Shown one piece after another: positions 7,345-14,226 of a stretch of DNA of 14,820 bases. The stretch lies in contig SMWS01000105.1 in the NCBI GenBank assembly GCA_004356685.1, positions 1 through 14,820 on the forward strand, in the 5' to 3' direction. Source of the DNA: Deltaproteobacteria bacterium (GTDB lineage Bacteria > Desulfobacterota_D > UBA1144 > Nemesobacterales > N074bin48). The notes under the pieces are model-generated. The model searched no databases. It worked only from the letters and a program-made list of their open reading frames with translations, and was not told the origin of the DNA. The position numbers were made by a program, and so were the translations under genes. Positions within the stretch are counted from its first letter, which is position 1. Each line of letters begins with the position of its first letter.

Positions 7345-8236
7345 TTGTTAAACCCATAAAAGCCTGATGTCTTGTATTTAATTCTTCCTCTTTTAAATCT
7401 GAAAGCCTGTTTACACTAAAATCTTCAACCGTGAAAGAAGCTACTACGCAGCCATAAACTACTGACCTTTTGAGATTTGAATTCGTTATTTCATTTTCCC
7501 TCGAGATAAAACCCATAAACCCTCCTGCAAATGAATCCCCCGCCCCTGTTGGATCAAGCACCTCTTCAAGTGGATAACTTGGCGCCCAGAATATTCCTTC
7601 TTTTGAAAATTGAAGAGCACCATATTCTCCCCTTTTAACTACTAATATCCTTGGGCCCAAATCCAATATGTTTCTGGCGGCTTTAGTCATAAAAGAATCC
7701 TGCCCCAGCTCCCTTGCCTCTGAATCATTTATCATAAGTATATCGACATTTTTTAACACTTCTAAAAGCGCTTCTTTTTTGTTCTCAATCCAGAAATTCA
7801 TAGTATCACAGGCTACCAGTTTAGGACTGTCTACCTGTTTTAAGACATTTAACTGGAGTTCAGGGTCAATGTTTGCAAGAAACACATAGTCCGATTTTTT
7901 ATATTCTTGCGGAATTACAGGGTTAAATTTTTCAAATACATTAAGATATGTACCTAGCGTCTCAGGATTACCTAAATCATATCCATATCTACCCTGCCAC
8001 CTGAAGGTTTTACCCTCTGTGTGTTGTATACCCTTTATATTAATACCTTTTGACTCAAACAACTCCAAATGACTGCTCGGAAAATCATCTCCAACAACAG
8101 CTACTACATTCACATCAGTAAATATACTAGCGGCAATAGAAAAATAAGATGCCGACCCGCCCAGTACCGAGCGCACTTTACCAAAAGGAGTCTCAATATC
8201 ATCAAGACCTAAAGATCCGACTACAAGTAAACTCAT
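7334..8236 (-). CDS. PfkB-family carbohydrate/nucleoside kinase
   Basis: A 300-residue ribokinase-fold kinase. The start MSLLVVGSLGLDDIETPFG and the GGSASYFSIAAS element (26-37) form the substrate pocket. The second signature VLDPTGAGDSFAGGF (226-240) contains the anion hole and the catalytic base D234. MINDSEA (168-174) is also typical. The substrate is not readable from sequence. ATGA overlap with mtnP suggests translational coupling and a role in methylthioadenosine or purine/ribose salvage, for example phosphorylating a nucleoside. The divergent first signature and moderate length make adenosine kinase, ribokinase or another sugar kinase all possible. Confidence 0.85.
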   Translation of the reverse strand: MSLLVVGSLGLDDIETPFGKVRSVLGGSASYFSIAASIFTDVNVVAVVGDDFPSSHLELFESKGINIKGIQHTEGKTFRWQGRYGYDLGNPETLGTYLNVFEKFNPVIPQEYKKSDYVFLANIDPELQLNVLKQVDSPKLVACDTMNFWIENKKEALLEVLKNVDILMINDSEARELGQDSFMTKAARNILDLGPRILVVKRGEYGALQFSKEGIFWAPSYPLEEVLDPTGAGDSFAGGFMGFISRENEITNSNLKRSVVYGCVVASFTVEDFSVNRLSDLKEEELNTRHQAFMGLTNVD

Positions 8237-9090
8237 TTAATATATTTTCCTATAAGTAAATCATATTTATTTTTTAAGTTTTCTTCTATGCAGTCCCTCG
8301 AGGTAATAATCGCATTTTCAAGAGAACTTGAACAATTACAACTCTTTTCAGAAGATATCTGAGCCACAGTTGATTTAATAACTTTTTTTGCAAGTTCAGA
8401 ATTCTGCATCAGTATCTTAATTACATCGTCCACTGTAACATTATCATGATCTTTGTGCCAGCAATCATAATCCGTGGATAAAGCAAGAGTAGCATAGCAA
8501 ATTTCTGCTTCTCGTGCAAGCTTCGCTTCTGGCATATTAGTCATTCCAATCACATCTACTCCCCAACTCCTGAAGAGATGACTTTCTGCAAGCGATGAAA
8601 ACTGAGGTCCTTCAATACATATATATGTGCCGCCTTTATGCACCTTTGCATTCATAGCGTTTAAAACTTCAAACAGTGTCTGCAAAAGTCGCGGGCAAAC
8701 AGGCTCAGCCATTGAGACATGTGCTACTACGCCTTCACCAAAAAAACTGGACTGCCTTTTATTTGTAAAATCGATAAACTGATCAGGCAAAACGACATCA
8801 CCAGGAGCAATCTCTTCTTTCATACTACCAACAGCACTTACAGAGATTATACTATCTACTCCCAGTGTTTTCATGCCATAAATATTAGCCCGGTAATTAA
8901 TATTTGAAGGCATGATTTTATGACCCCTCCCGTGCCTTGGCAAGAAAACCATTTTAGTACTGTTTAGAGTTCCAACGACAAAACTATCAGAAGGTTTGCC
9001 CCAGGGGGTATCAACATCTTTATATTCAATATTTGTAAGCCCTTCTATTTCATAAAGACCACTGCCACCAATCACACCAATAACTGCCAT
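8233..9090 (-). CDS. mtnP: S-methyl-5'-thioadenosine phosphorylase
   Basis: A cytoplasmic enzyme that phosphorolyses methylthioadenosine, a by-product of polyamine and other SAM-using pathways, to adenine and methylthioribose-1-phosphate. The 285 residues carry the MTAP/PNP signatures IGVIGGSGLY (4-13), PRHGRGH (51-57), SAVGS (85-89), GGTYICIEGPQFSS (153-166) and MTNMPEAKLAREAE. The STDYDCW motif (205-211) has the aspartates D207 and D209 expected for 6-aminopurine (adenine) specificity, against hypoxanthine-preferring relatives. A CNC motif sits at 251-253. AAGGAG lies six bases before ATG 9090. It is the first gene of the four-gene minus-strand operon. Downstream methionine salvage genes (mtnA and so on) are not here. 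Confidence 0.93.
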   Translation of the reverse strand: MAVIGVIGGSGLYEIEGLTNIEYKDVDTPWGKPSDSFVVGTLNSTKMVFLPRHGRGHKIMPSNINYRANIYGMKTLGVDSIISVSAVGSMKEEIAPGDVVLPDQFIDFTNKRQSSFFGEGVVAHVSMAEPVCPRLLQTLFEVLNAMNAKVHKGGTYICIEGPQFSSLAESHLFRSWGVDVIGMTNMPEAKLAREAEICYATLALSTDYDCWHKDHDNVTVDDVIKILMQNSELAKKVIKSTVAQISSEKSCNCSSSLENAIITSRDCIEENLKNKYDLLIGKYIK

Positions 9091-9212
9091 GCATAACTCC
9101 TTTATTAATTATATATATACAAATTAATTTATAAGAATTTTAATTTTAAGAGATATAATATTTACTAAGAATAGATAAAAATAAACCCGAACTTGTTAAT
9201 TAATAAAACATA
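9091..9212. promoter_or_regulatory. AT-rich divergent promoter region between mtnP and cytochrome gene
   Basis: This 122-bp gap is almost wholly A/T. A minus-strand TATAAT (9113-9108) could serve mtnP and a plus-strand TATAAT (9154-9159) the cytochrome gene. Neither has a convincing -35. ATTAATT (9104-9110) and AATTAAT (9122-9128) form an inverted repeat. The composition makes chance matches likely. Confidence 0.3.
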
Positions 9213-10052
9213 ATGATAAAAATAATTGTTAGTGCATTAATTCTTACCATTTTTTGGAGCCAATATACTATTTCAGAACAACTAACGTTTAAGCTAAATG
9301 GCAAGATTATAAGTGAATATAACATTATGCAACTTTCAAACATTGTAAAACCGCTAGAGATAACAATATATGAACCACATGAACAGAAAAACAGAACATA
9401 TTTTGGTTTTCCGGCACTAGCAATACTAAAAGACATCTACAAAAACCACTTAATGTCCAACAAGGATTTATATATAACTTGCAGCGATGGTTACAAACCA
9501 TCTATACCTGTAGTTAAGTTTTTAAAGTATGACAGTTATTTAGTATTTAAAAGCAGCAACAATGAAAAATTTACAATAGTTAACAAAAACCAAAATAATG
9601 AATTTGTCGAATTAAAACCTTATTTTCTGATATGGGATAATCTAAAACATCCCGAGCTAAAAAAACAAGGCACGTATGATTTTCCTTATCAGATTGAGTC
9701 TATCGATCTTATAAGCTTTCAGGACAAATTCCCGAAGATGTCGCCGCCGGTACCGAGCAGCGAATCCGCAAACAGTGGTTTTATCGCTTTTAGGAAATAT
9801 TGCTCTACCTGCCATACTATAAATGGTGAAGGGGGCAGTAAGGGGGTTGAGCTTAATTACCCTGTTAATGTTACAGAATACTTTGAAGAAAAGTGGCTTA
9901 AGCTATGGATAGAAAATCCCAGCTCTATTAGGTTTAATACCAAAATGCCGGGGCTAAATTTAGATATCGATAATATTGAAGAGGTTATAAATAATATTGT
10001 TGAATATTTAAAGGCAATGAAAGAAAAGAAAATCACCCCTGACTCAAAGTAA
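9213..10052 (+). CDS. periplasmic mono-heme cytochrome c with molybdopterin-domain-like N-terminus
   Basis: A 279-residue exported protein. Residues 1-~20 are a signal peptide (MIKI, then a hydrophobic run). Residues ~22-170 resemble the sulfite-oxidase-type molybdopterin-binding fold: FGFPALAILKDIYKN, ITCSDGYKPSIPV and PYFLIWDN...PYQIESIDLISF. The usual cofactor cysteine context is not evident, so it may be a cofactor-free version. A Pro/Ser linker (~174-187) leads to a class I cytochrome c domain with CSTCH (C197, C200, H201) and a likely distal ligand M245 in KMPGL. It probably transfers electrons in the periplasm. It ends three bases before the convergent rsmG stop. No good Shine-Dalgarno precedes ATG 9213. 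Partners are unknown. Confidence 0.82.
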   Translation: MIKIIVSALILTIFWSQYTISEQLTFKLNGKIISEYNIMQLSNIVKPLEITIYEPHEQKNRTYFGFPALAILKDIYKNHLMSNKDLYITCSDGYKPSIPVVKFLKYDSYLVFKSSNNEKFTIVNKNQNNEFVELKPYFLIWDNLKHPELKKQGTYDFPYQIESIDLISFQDKFPKMSPPVPSSESANSGFIAFRKYCSTCHTINGEGGSKGVELNYPVNVTEYFEEKWLKLWIENPSSIRFNTKMPGLNLDIDNIEEVINNIVEYLKAMKEKKITPDSK

Positions 10053-10055
10053 TTA

Positions 10056-10703
10056 TTACTTTTTAAGGATAATACTCACTCTCTTGGATTCATTAAATGG
10101 AAGGTTGAAAACATCTATTTTATCCACACTTAATTCCAAATTTTCTATTTCTTTAGACATAGCTTCTAATTCTAGCTCCCCTTTTTCCCCTCTCATAACT
10201 ATCATCCTGCCATCTTCATTTAGATAAGGACTGCTTAGTTTCATTACATTATAGAAATCAGAAACGGCTCTTGTCACAACATAATCAAATGATTTTCTTT
10301 TAAGATTATTTTGTTCAACTTCGGCTCTGCCTGTAATTGCTTTTACATTGCGTAAGCTAAGTCTCCGTATTATATTTCTTATAAACAGTATTTTTTTTTG
10401 GGCTGAATCCAAAACAGTTACAAAACAGCCCGGGCAAACTATTGAAATCGGTACACCTGGAAACCCGGCGCCAGTTCCAATATCTAGTAAAGTTGAATCT
10501 TCTTTGAGATATTTAAGTATTGATAGAGAATCCAGGAAATGATTTGTAATTATATCTTCATCTTTTTTCAATCCTGTGAGATTTATTTTTTTAGACCAGA
10601 TTTTCAGTTCTTCCAAATAAATAATAAAATTGTTAATATTTTTAGTACTTAATTTAATTCCAAGCTCTTCTGCCCCTTCTTTCAACATTCTTTCCAGGTT
10701 CAT
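10056..10703 (-). CDS. rsmG: 16S rRNA (guanine-527-N7)-methyltransferase
   Basis: RsmG/GidB methylates G527 in the 530 loop of 16S rRNA using SAM. The 215-residue protein has the family start (helical region with YLEELKIWSKKINLTG), HFLDSLSIL, the SAM-binding LLDIGTGAGFPGVPI (72-86), VLDSAQKKI and the VTRAV segment, then RGEKGE. Length is typical. Its ATG overlaps the nuclease-like gene stop by four bases (ATGA), showing translational coupling. It is the last gene of the minus-strand operon with MFS, trmI and the SNase-like gene. Usual neighbours mnmG, parA and parB are absent. Confidence 0.95.
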   Translation of the reverse strand: MNLERMLKEGAEELGIKLSTKNINNFIIYLEELKIWSKKINLTGLKKDEDIITNHFLDSLSILKYLKEDSTLLDIGTGAGFPGVPISIVCPGCFVTVLDSAQKKILFIRNIIRRLSLRNVKAITGRAEVEQNNLKRKSFDYVVTRAVSDFYNVMKLSSPYLNEDGRMIVMRGEKGELELEAMSKEIENLELSVDKIDVFNLPFNESKRVSIILKK

Positions 10704-11494
10704 AGGAGTTTTTTAAGTGTAATAGGATGATTTACAATAATCTGCGGCTTACCTTTGTATATTTTAACTCTTCCTATAACTTCTACAGGAAAACCAACGT
10801 AGTCTGACTGAGGTTCAATACCAAAAAAATTAAAGTTTGCCCAGCTATTTCTAAAAATAACAACATCGAAGTCATCATCCATCTTCAAAACTATTACTTT
10901 TTCTGATTTTCTAAAACTAGTTATTTTTCCAGCTGTAACAACTCTTTGACCGATATATCTACCTGCCTGGTGGGGTTTAATAAAAAATTCTTTGTTTTCC
11001 TTTGGAGAAACAAAATTTGCTTTATCTGACCATATTCCTCTTCTATGGTTTTTAGCCTCTTGCTCTGCTTTTAAAATCTTTTCTAAATACTTAACATTTG
11101 GTTTTATATGCAACGAAGTGGCAAGACCATTTCTAACTATTTGCTCATTTACGAAGATCCCATCAGCAAAAACATAGGCAAGCATCCTGCCGTACTGATC
11201 ATATCTTTCCTTATCAAACTCGAGCGTTATTTTCTTACCCGACAAAAGGTTTTCGTTTAGTTTCTTTGCCTGAGAAGAAAAAGGATCCCCAGGTGAATCA
11301 TAAGTAAGAATTTCCGGAGTATTAATGCCTATATACCGTAAGTATGATTTTGATTCATCATTTAATACTACAGTATCACCGTCAACAACTCTTAAAACTT
11401 CGTATTCTGAAAAACTTTTATGTCTTGTAAAAAGATAGGAGGAGGAAAGAATAAATATAATAAAAAACAGGTAATAGAGCTGGGTTCTTTTCAT
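10700..11494 (-). CDS. membrane-anchored thermonuclease (SNase)-family protein with C-terminal OB-like domain
   Basis: A 264-residue protein with an N-terminal hydrophobic segment (~6-23) that is either a signal peptide or an anchor. The SNase domain (~30-156) shows VVDGDT (D38, D40, T41), LRYIGINTPE (R53, E61), DQYGRMLAYVF (R103) and the C-terminal RGIWS. The residues matching SNase catalytic R35, E43 and R87 are kept; the calcium ligand D40 of SNase is N58 here, a common variation. Residues ~173-264 form a second small beta-rich region (GQRVVTAGKITSF...KPQIIVNHP) that looks like an OB fold for nucleic acids. It sits between trmI and rsmG and overlaps rsmG by four bases. Likely an extracytoplasmic nuclease; substrate unknown. 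Confidence 0.85.
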   Translation of the reverse strand: MKRTQLYYLFFIIFILSSSYLFTRHKSFSEYEVLRVVDGDTVVLNDESKSYLRYIGINTPEILTYDSPGDPFSSQAKKLNENLLSGKKITLEFDKERYDQYGRMLAYVFADGIFVNEQIVRNGLATSLHIKPNVKYLEKILKAEQEAKNHRRGIWSDKANFVSPKENKEFFIKPHQAGRYIGQRVVTAGKITSFRKSEKVIVLKMDDDFDVVIFRNSWANFNFFGIEPQSDYVGFPVEVIGRVKIYKGKPQIIVNHPITLKKLL

Positions 11495-11536
11495 ATTAAT
11501 TATCTTGCGAGGAAAAAGATTGTTAAATTTAATGTC

Positions 11537-12310
11537 TTAAGAATCTTTGTTAATTTTCCTTCCAAAAGTTAGAAAACCAGTGTGGCTTATCATACGCTGC
11601 GTGGGTCTTGTTTTACCTTCCCTTACCAATAGATTTCTTACAAGCACTTCGACAGTTTCTAAATAGATAAAACCATTGTCTCCAAGGTGTTTATAATTTT
11701 CTTCAACCTGATTAAACGTGGGTGAAAGGCTTGCTATCCGCCCTCCTCCTTTAAGTGATTTTGCCGCAGCCGGTACACCATCCCAGGGAGAAGGCAGATC
11801 GATAACCGCAACATCAACATCTCTCTCAGAAAATCCGTCTCTTGCATCACCTGATTTGAACTCCACAAATTCAGACAAACCTGCTGATTTTACATTTTTC
11901 ATTGCAATTTCTCTAAATTCATCTCTTTTTTCGTATGTAAAGACTTTTCCACCCGGTTTTACTGTGCTTGCAAGTGCAATGGTTTGAGATCCCGAACCCG
12001 TTCCACATTCAACAACTGTCATACCCGCGGTGAGCCCGGTCTTAAGTAGGATAATTGAAGCGTCCTTTGGATATATTATCTGAGTCTGGCGGTGAATCTT
12101 CATCATCTTATCCCATGTGGTTGCCTCGAGCAGATAAAATTCTTTTCCCAGCTGAGATGAAATTTTATCTCCATAATTCTTACCAATCACATCAGATATG
12201 ATGAGCATACCAAGATGGGTGCTCAGTTTTTTTTCTTCACTTACCTGGATTAAAAATGTTTTATCGTCTGGAGCAAGCATCAATACATAATCGCCTTCTT
12301 TTATTGTCAT
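11537..12310 (-). CDS. trmI: tRNA (adenine-58-N1)-methyltransferase TrmI
   Basis: TrmI makes m1A58 in the T-loop of tRNAs as a SAM-dependent tetramer. The 257 residues comprise a small N-terminal beta domain (1-~65) and a Rossmann methyltransferase domain. Key motifs are QIIYPKDAS (77-85), VVECGTGSGSQTIALA (99-114), FTYEKRDEF and the active-site DLPSPW (171-176). A C-terminal PTQRMISHTGFLTFGRK is also typical of bacterial/archaeal TrmI. The gene lies 24 bases after the MFS gene and 42 bases before the SNase-like gene, in one minus-strand unit. Two tRNA genes lie on the other side of the operon promoter. The Shine-Dalgarno is weak (GGGA about eight bases upstream). Confidence 0.93.
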   Translation of the reverse strand: MTIKEGDYVLMLAPDDKTFLIQVSEEKKLSTHLGMLIISDVIGKNYGDKISSQLGKEFYLLEATTWDKMMKIHRQTQIIYPKDASIILLKTGLTAGMTVVECGTGSGSQTIALASTVKPGGKVFTYEKRDEFREIAMKNVKSAGLSEFVEFKSGDARDGFSERDVDVAVIDLPSPWDGVPAAAKSLKGGGRIASLSPTFNQVEENYKHLGDNGFIYLETVEVLVRNLLVREGKTRPTQRMISHTGFLTFGRKINKDS

Positions 12311-12334
12311 AGTGAGTATCCCGGGTAAAAATAT

Positions 12335-13483
12335 TTAGTCTTTATAATATAGTGTAAAAATAAGAAATGATATAAGAACTAAAAACGCCGAGGTCAAGTA
12401 CATAGTATTAAAACCATAATTTGTTGCTATTATTCCAAATGGGAAAGCCAGGAAATTTATTCCCAGACTAAAACAGGCATTATAAGCTCCCATGGCTTTT
12501 CCCCTTTCATCCGGTCTGGCTTTATCTATTACAAGCGCGGTTAAGACAGGGTATAACATCCCATAGCTAAAACTAAACAGGAAAGATATAACTATAGCCA
12601 TGAGTCCCGAATTTATAAATACTATGGCTGCTATAGATATTGAAAAGATAATGAGGCTGGGCGCCGCTACCTTTTTCCTTCCAAAAACATCAGATGCCCT
12701 GCCCCCAAAGACCCTCACAAATGTTACAGTCAGCGCATATACTATAAAGAAATTATACACCCCAATGTCTTTTTCTTTCAGGAAAGCAGATATAAAATTC
12801 AGAACCGATCCAAGCCCACCTGCCAAAAGCAGATTTGTAAGCAGTATCAGGGAATACCTTTTTGAAACAACCAGCCTAAAAAATCCCAGTCCAAAGCGTT
12901 CTGTGGATTTTTCAAACTGCGTAATTGAAGAAAACAGAATTAAAATTACGGCAATAATGCTAAAAGACGAAGCTATGATAAAGAAGTGCTCAAATCCAAA
13001 TCTGTTCAGTATAAATTCACCAAGAGTGGGGCCTATGGCATAAGACAGTATGGTAAAAGCCCCAAAGATCCCAAGGCCTTGTGCTCTTCTGCTTATTGGT
13101 ACAATATCTGCTGCAGACGTGGCTGCAGAAGTAAAAAAGAATGCAAAGCCTATACCCTGCAACATCCTAAATAGATATATAAGTTTACTTAAATCGCTCA
13201 AAGCAAGAAACAGTAGAGAAGATACAAGCATTAACAGCGCACCAAACAACATAAAGGGCTTTCTTCCATAACGATCGATAAGATATGTAACAAAGGGGAT
13301 TGCTCCAAGAGAGGTAATTCCAAAAGAACCCATTATAAAACCTATATCGGCCTCTGTGCCTCCAAGCTGCTTTATGTATAAAGGTAAGAGGAAAAAAGAT
13401 GAGAAATTGCTAAAGAAAAAAAAGTTAGCAACTATAATTAATGTAAAATTTATAAACCCTTTTTTGTCTAAACCTAGTGGCAT
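12335..13483 (-). CDS. MFS family transporter
   Basis: A 382-residue inner-membrane protein with about twelve hydrophobic segments. The cytoplasmic loop motif A appears as DRYGRKP (70-76) between helices 2 and 3, and again as DVFGRKK between helices 8 and 9, supporting the duplicated MFS fold. Residues around RRAQGLGIFGAF and DERGKAMGAYNA are the usual helix 4/5 and 10/11 motifs. Substrate cannot be told; a drug or metabolite exporter is the usual guess for this size. ATG 13483 has no clear ribosome site; the leader carries a CAATGCATTG palindrome instead. It is the first gene of the operon leading into trmI, the nuclease and rsmG. Confidence 0.88.
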   Translation of the reverse strand: MPLGLDKKGFINFTLIIVANFFFFSNFSSFFLLPLYIKQLGGTEADIGFIMGSFGITSLGAIPFVTYLIDRYGRKPFMLFGALLMLVSSLLFLALSDLSKLIYLFRMLQGIGFAFFFTSAATSAADIVPISRRAQGLGIFGAFTILSYAIGPTLGEFILNRFGFEHFFIIASSFSIIAVILILFSSITQFEKSTERFGLGFFRLVVSKRYSLILLTNLLLAGGLGSVLNFISAFLKEKDIGVYNFFIVYALTVTFVRVFGGRASDVFGRKKVAAPSLIIFSISIAAIVFINSGLMAIVISFLFSFSYGMLYPVLTALVIDKARPDERGKAMGAYNACFSLGINFLAFPFGIIATNYGFNTMYLTSAFLVLISFLIFTLYYKD

Positions 13484-13517
13484 ATCAATGCATTGTGATA
13501 GAGTTAAAAAGGGTTAG

Positions 13518-13545
13518 ATTATATGATTTTTTTGCACTTTGACAA
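13518..13545 (-). promoter_or_regulatory. sigma-70 promoter for the MFS-trmI-nuclease-rsmG operon
   Basis: On the minus strand, TTGTCA (13545-13540), a 16-base spacer containing an A7 run and a perfect TATAAT (13523-13518) give a strong promoter. The start would be near 13511, leaving about 28 bases of leader before the MFS ATG. Its -35 overlaps the -35 of the divergent tRNA promoter by five bases. Confidence 0.65.
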
Positions 13546-13566
13546 CAATATTAAGCGTGATATATT
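13539..13566 (+). promoter_or_regulatory. sigma-70 promoter for tRNA-Lys/tRNA-Glu
   Basis: A perfect -35 TTGACA (13539-13544), a 16-base spacer and TATATT (13561-13566), preceded by an extended -10 TGA (13558-13560). Transcription should begin around 13573, a few bases before the mature 5' end of tRNA-Lys at 13580. Confidence 0.75.
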
Positions 13567-13579
13567 TCTACACTTTGTT

Positions 13580-13652
13580 GAGCCGTTAGCTCAGGTGGTA
13601 GAGCAACTGCCTTTTAAGCAGTGGGTCGCAGGTTCAAGTCCTGCACGGCTCA
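13580..13652 (+). tRNA. tRNA-Lys (anticodon UUU)
   Basis: A full 73-nt cloverleaf. The acceptor stem GAGCCGT (13580-13586) pairs with ACGGCTC (13645-13651), and A13652 is the discriminator. The anticodon stem ACTGC/GCAGT encloses loop CTTTTAA with anticodon TTT at 13613-13615. The T arm shows the standard GGTTCAAGTCC. The 3' CCA is not encoded, so CCA must be added after processing. Confidence 0.96.
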
Positions 13653-13667
13653 TTTACCAACCACAAG

Positions 13668-13745
13668 GTCCCCGTCGTCTAGCCTGGCCCAGGACACCGG
13701 CCTTTCACGCCGGCAACAGGGGTTCAAATCCCCTCGGGGACGCCA
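13668..13745 (+). tRNA. tRNA-Glu (anticodon UUC), CCA encoded
   Basis: The acceptor stem GTCCCCG (13668-13674) pairs with CGGGGAC (13735-13741), with G13742 as discriminator and an encoded CCA (13743-13745). The anticodon stem CCGGC/GCCGG encloses loop CTTTCAC with TTC at 13704-13706. The T loop is GGTTCAAATCC. It lies 15 bases after tRNA-Lys and surely shares its transcript. Confidence 0.96.
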
Positions 13746-13749
13746 AAAT

Positions 13750-13769
13750 AAATTATTCTCCAATAATTT
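13750..13769. terminator. weak A/T hairpin between tRNA-Glu and the yjbQ-type gene
   Basis: AAATTATT (13750-13757) pairs with AATAATTT (13762-13769) around a four-base loop. It overlaps the YjbQ-type stop codon and is the only hairpin at this convergent junction. All pairs are A-T, so termination would be weak. Confidence 0.25.
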
Positions 13770-14169
13770 TTATAAGCGCCCTTTTTTTTCTTCTTCCATC
13801 AAACTCTCCATAAAAAATCTGCTCCCAGGGTCCAAAATCGAGCTTTCCGGAAGTGATTGCAACCACGACTTCTCTGCCCATAATCTGTCTTTTCATGTGA
13901 GCGTCTGCATTATCTTCAGAATAGTTGTGCTTGTACTGTGACACTGGTTCATGGGGTGCAAGTTTTTCAAGCCACACTTCATAATCATGATGCAGTCCCG
14001 ATTCATCATCATTAATGAAGACTGAAGCCGTTATATGCATTGCATTAACGAGCACAAAACCTTCTTTTATGCCGCTTTCAATCAAGCATTTCTGCACTTC
14101 AGGCGTAATATTAATAAATGCCCGTCTGCTTGGAACATTAAACCAGAGTTCTTTTCTAAAGCTTTTCAT
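13753..14169 (-). CDS. YjbQ/UPF0047 family protein
   Basis: A 138-residue protein of the YjbQ (UPF0047) family. Visible features are the N-terminal ELWFNVPSRRAFINITPEV, the HITASVFINDDESGLHHD motif with conserved histidine, asparagine and Asp/Glu residues, HEP, an HMKRQIMG stretch and the closing GKLDFGPWEQIFYGEFDGRR. Some members show weak thiamine-phosphate synthase activity, but the physiological role is not settled. ATG 14169 is chosen because AAGGGGA lies about six bases upstream and because the family starts there; the longer frame from 14217 would cross this ribosome site. The gene is convergent with the tRNA genes. Confidence 0.9.
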   Translation of the reverse strand: MKSFRKELWFNVPSRRAFINITPEVQKCLIESGIKEGFVLVNAMHITASVFINDDESGLHHDYEVWLEKLAPHEPVSQYKHNYSEDNADAHMKRQIMGREVVVAITSGKLDFGPWEQIFYGEFDGRRKKRALIKIIGE

Positions 14170-14196
14170 AGCAATTCCCCTTTTTATTAAAGAACT

Positions 14197-14211
14197 ATTA
14201 TATGAATTATA
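14197..14211 (-). promoter_or_regulatory. tandem -10 boxes upstream of the YjbQ-type gene
   Basis: Two minus-strand TATAAT hexamers (14211-14206 and 14202-14197) lie 28-42 bases before the start codon. Neither has a clear TTGACA-like -35 at proper distance. A promoter is likely here because no gene lies upstream on this strand. Confidence 0.35.
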
Positions 14212-14226
14212 ATACAACCAGGATGA

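Noticed and set aside
12600..13043. 147-codon plus-strand frame opposite the MFS gene
   Set aside because: It is antisense to conserved transmembrane segments and MFS motifs; no family resemblance.
13523..13941. Plus-strand frames running through the two tRNA genes
   Set aside because: They translate tRNA cloverleaf sequence and the antisense of the YjbQ-type gene, so they are not coding.
14170..14217. Longer YjbQ-type reading frame from ATG 14217
   Set aside because: The extension crosses the AAGGGGA ribosome site and the tandem -10 boxes, and family similarity begins at 14169.
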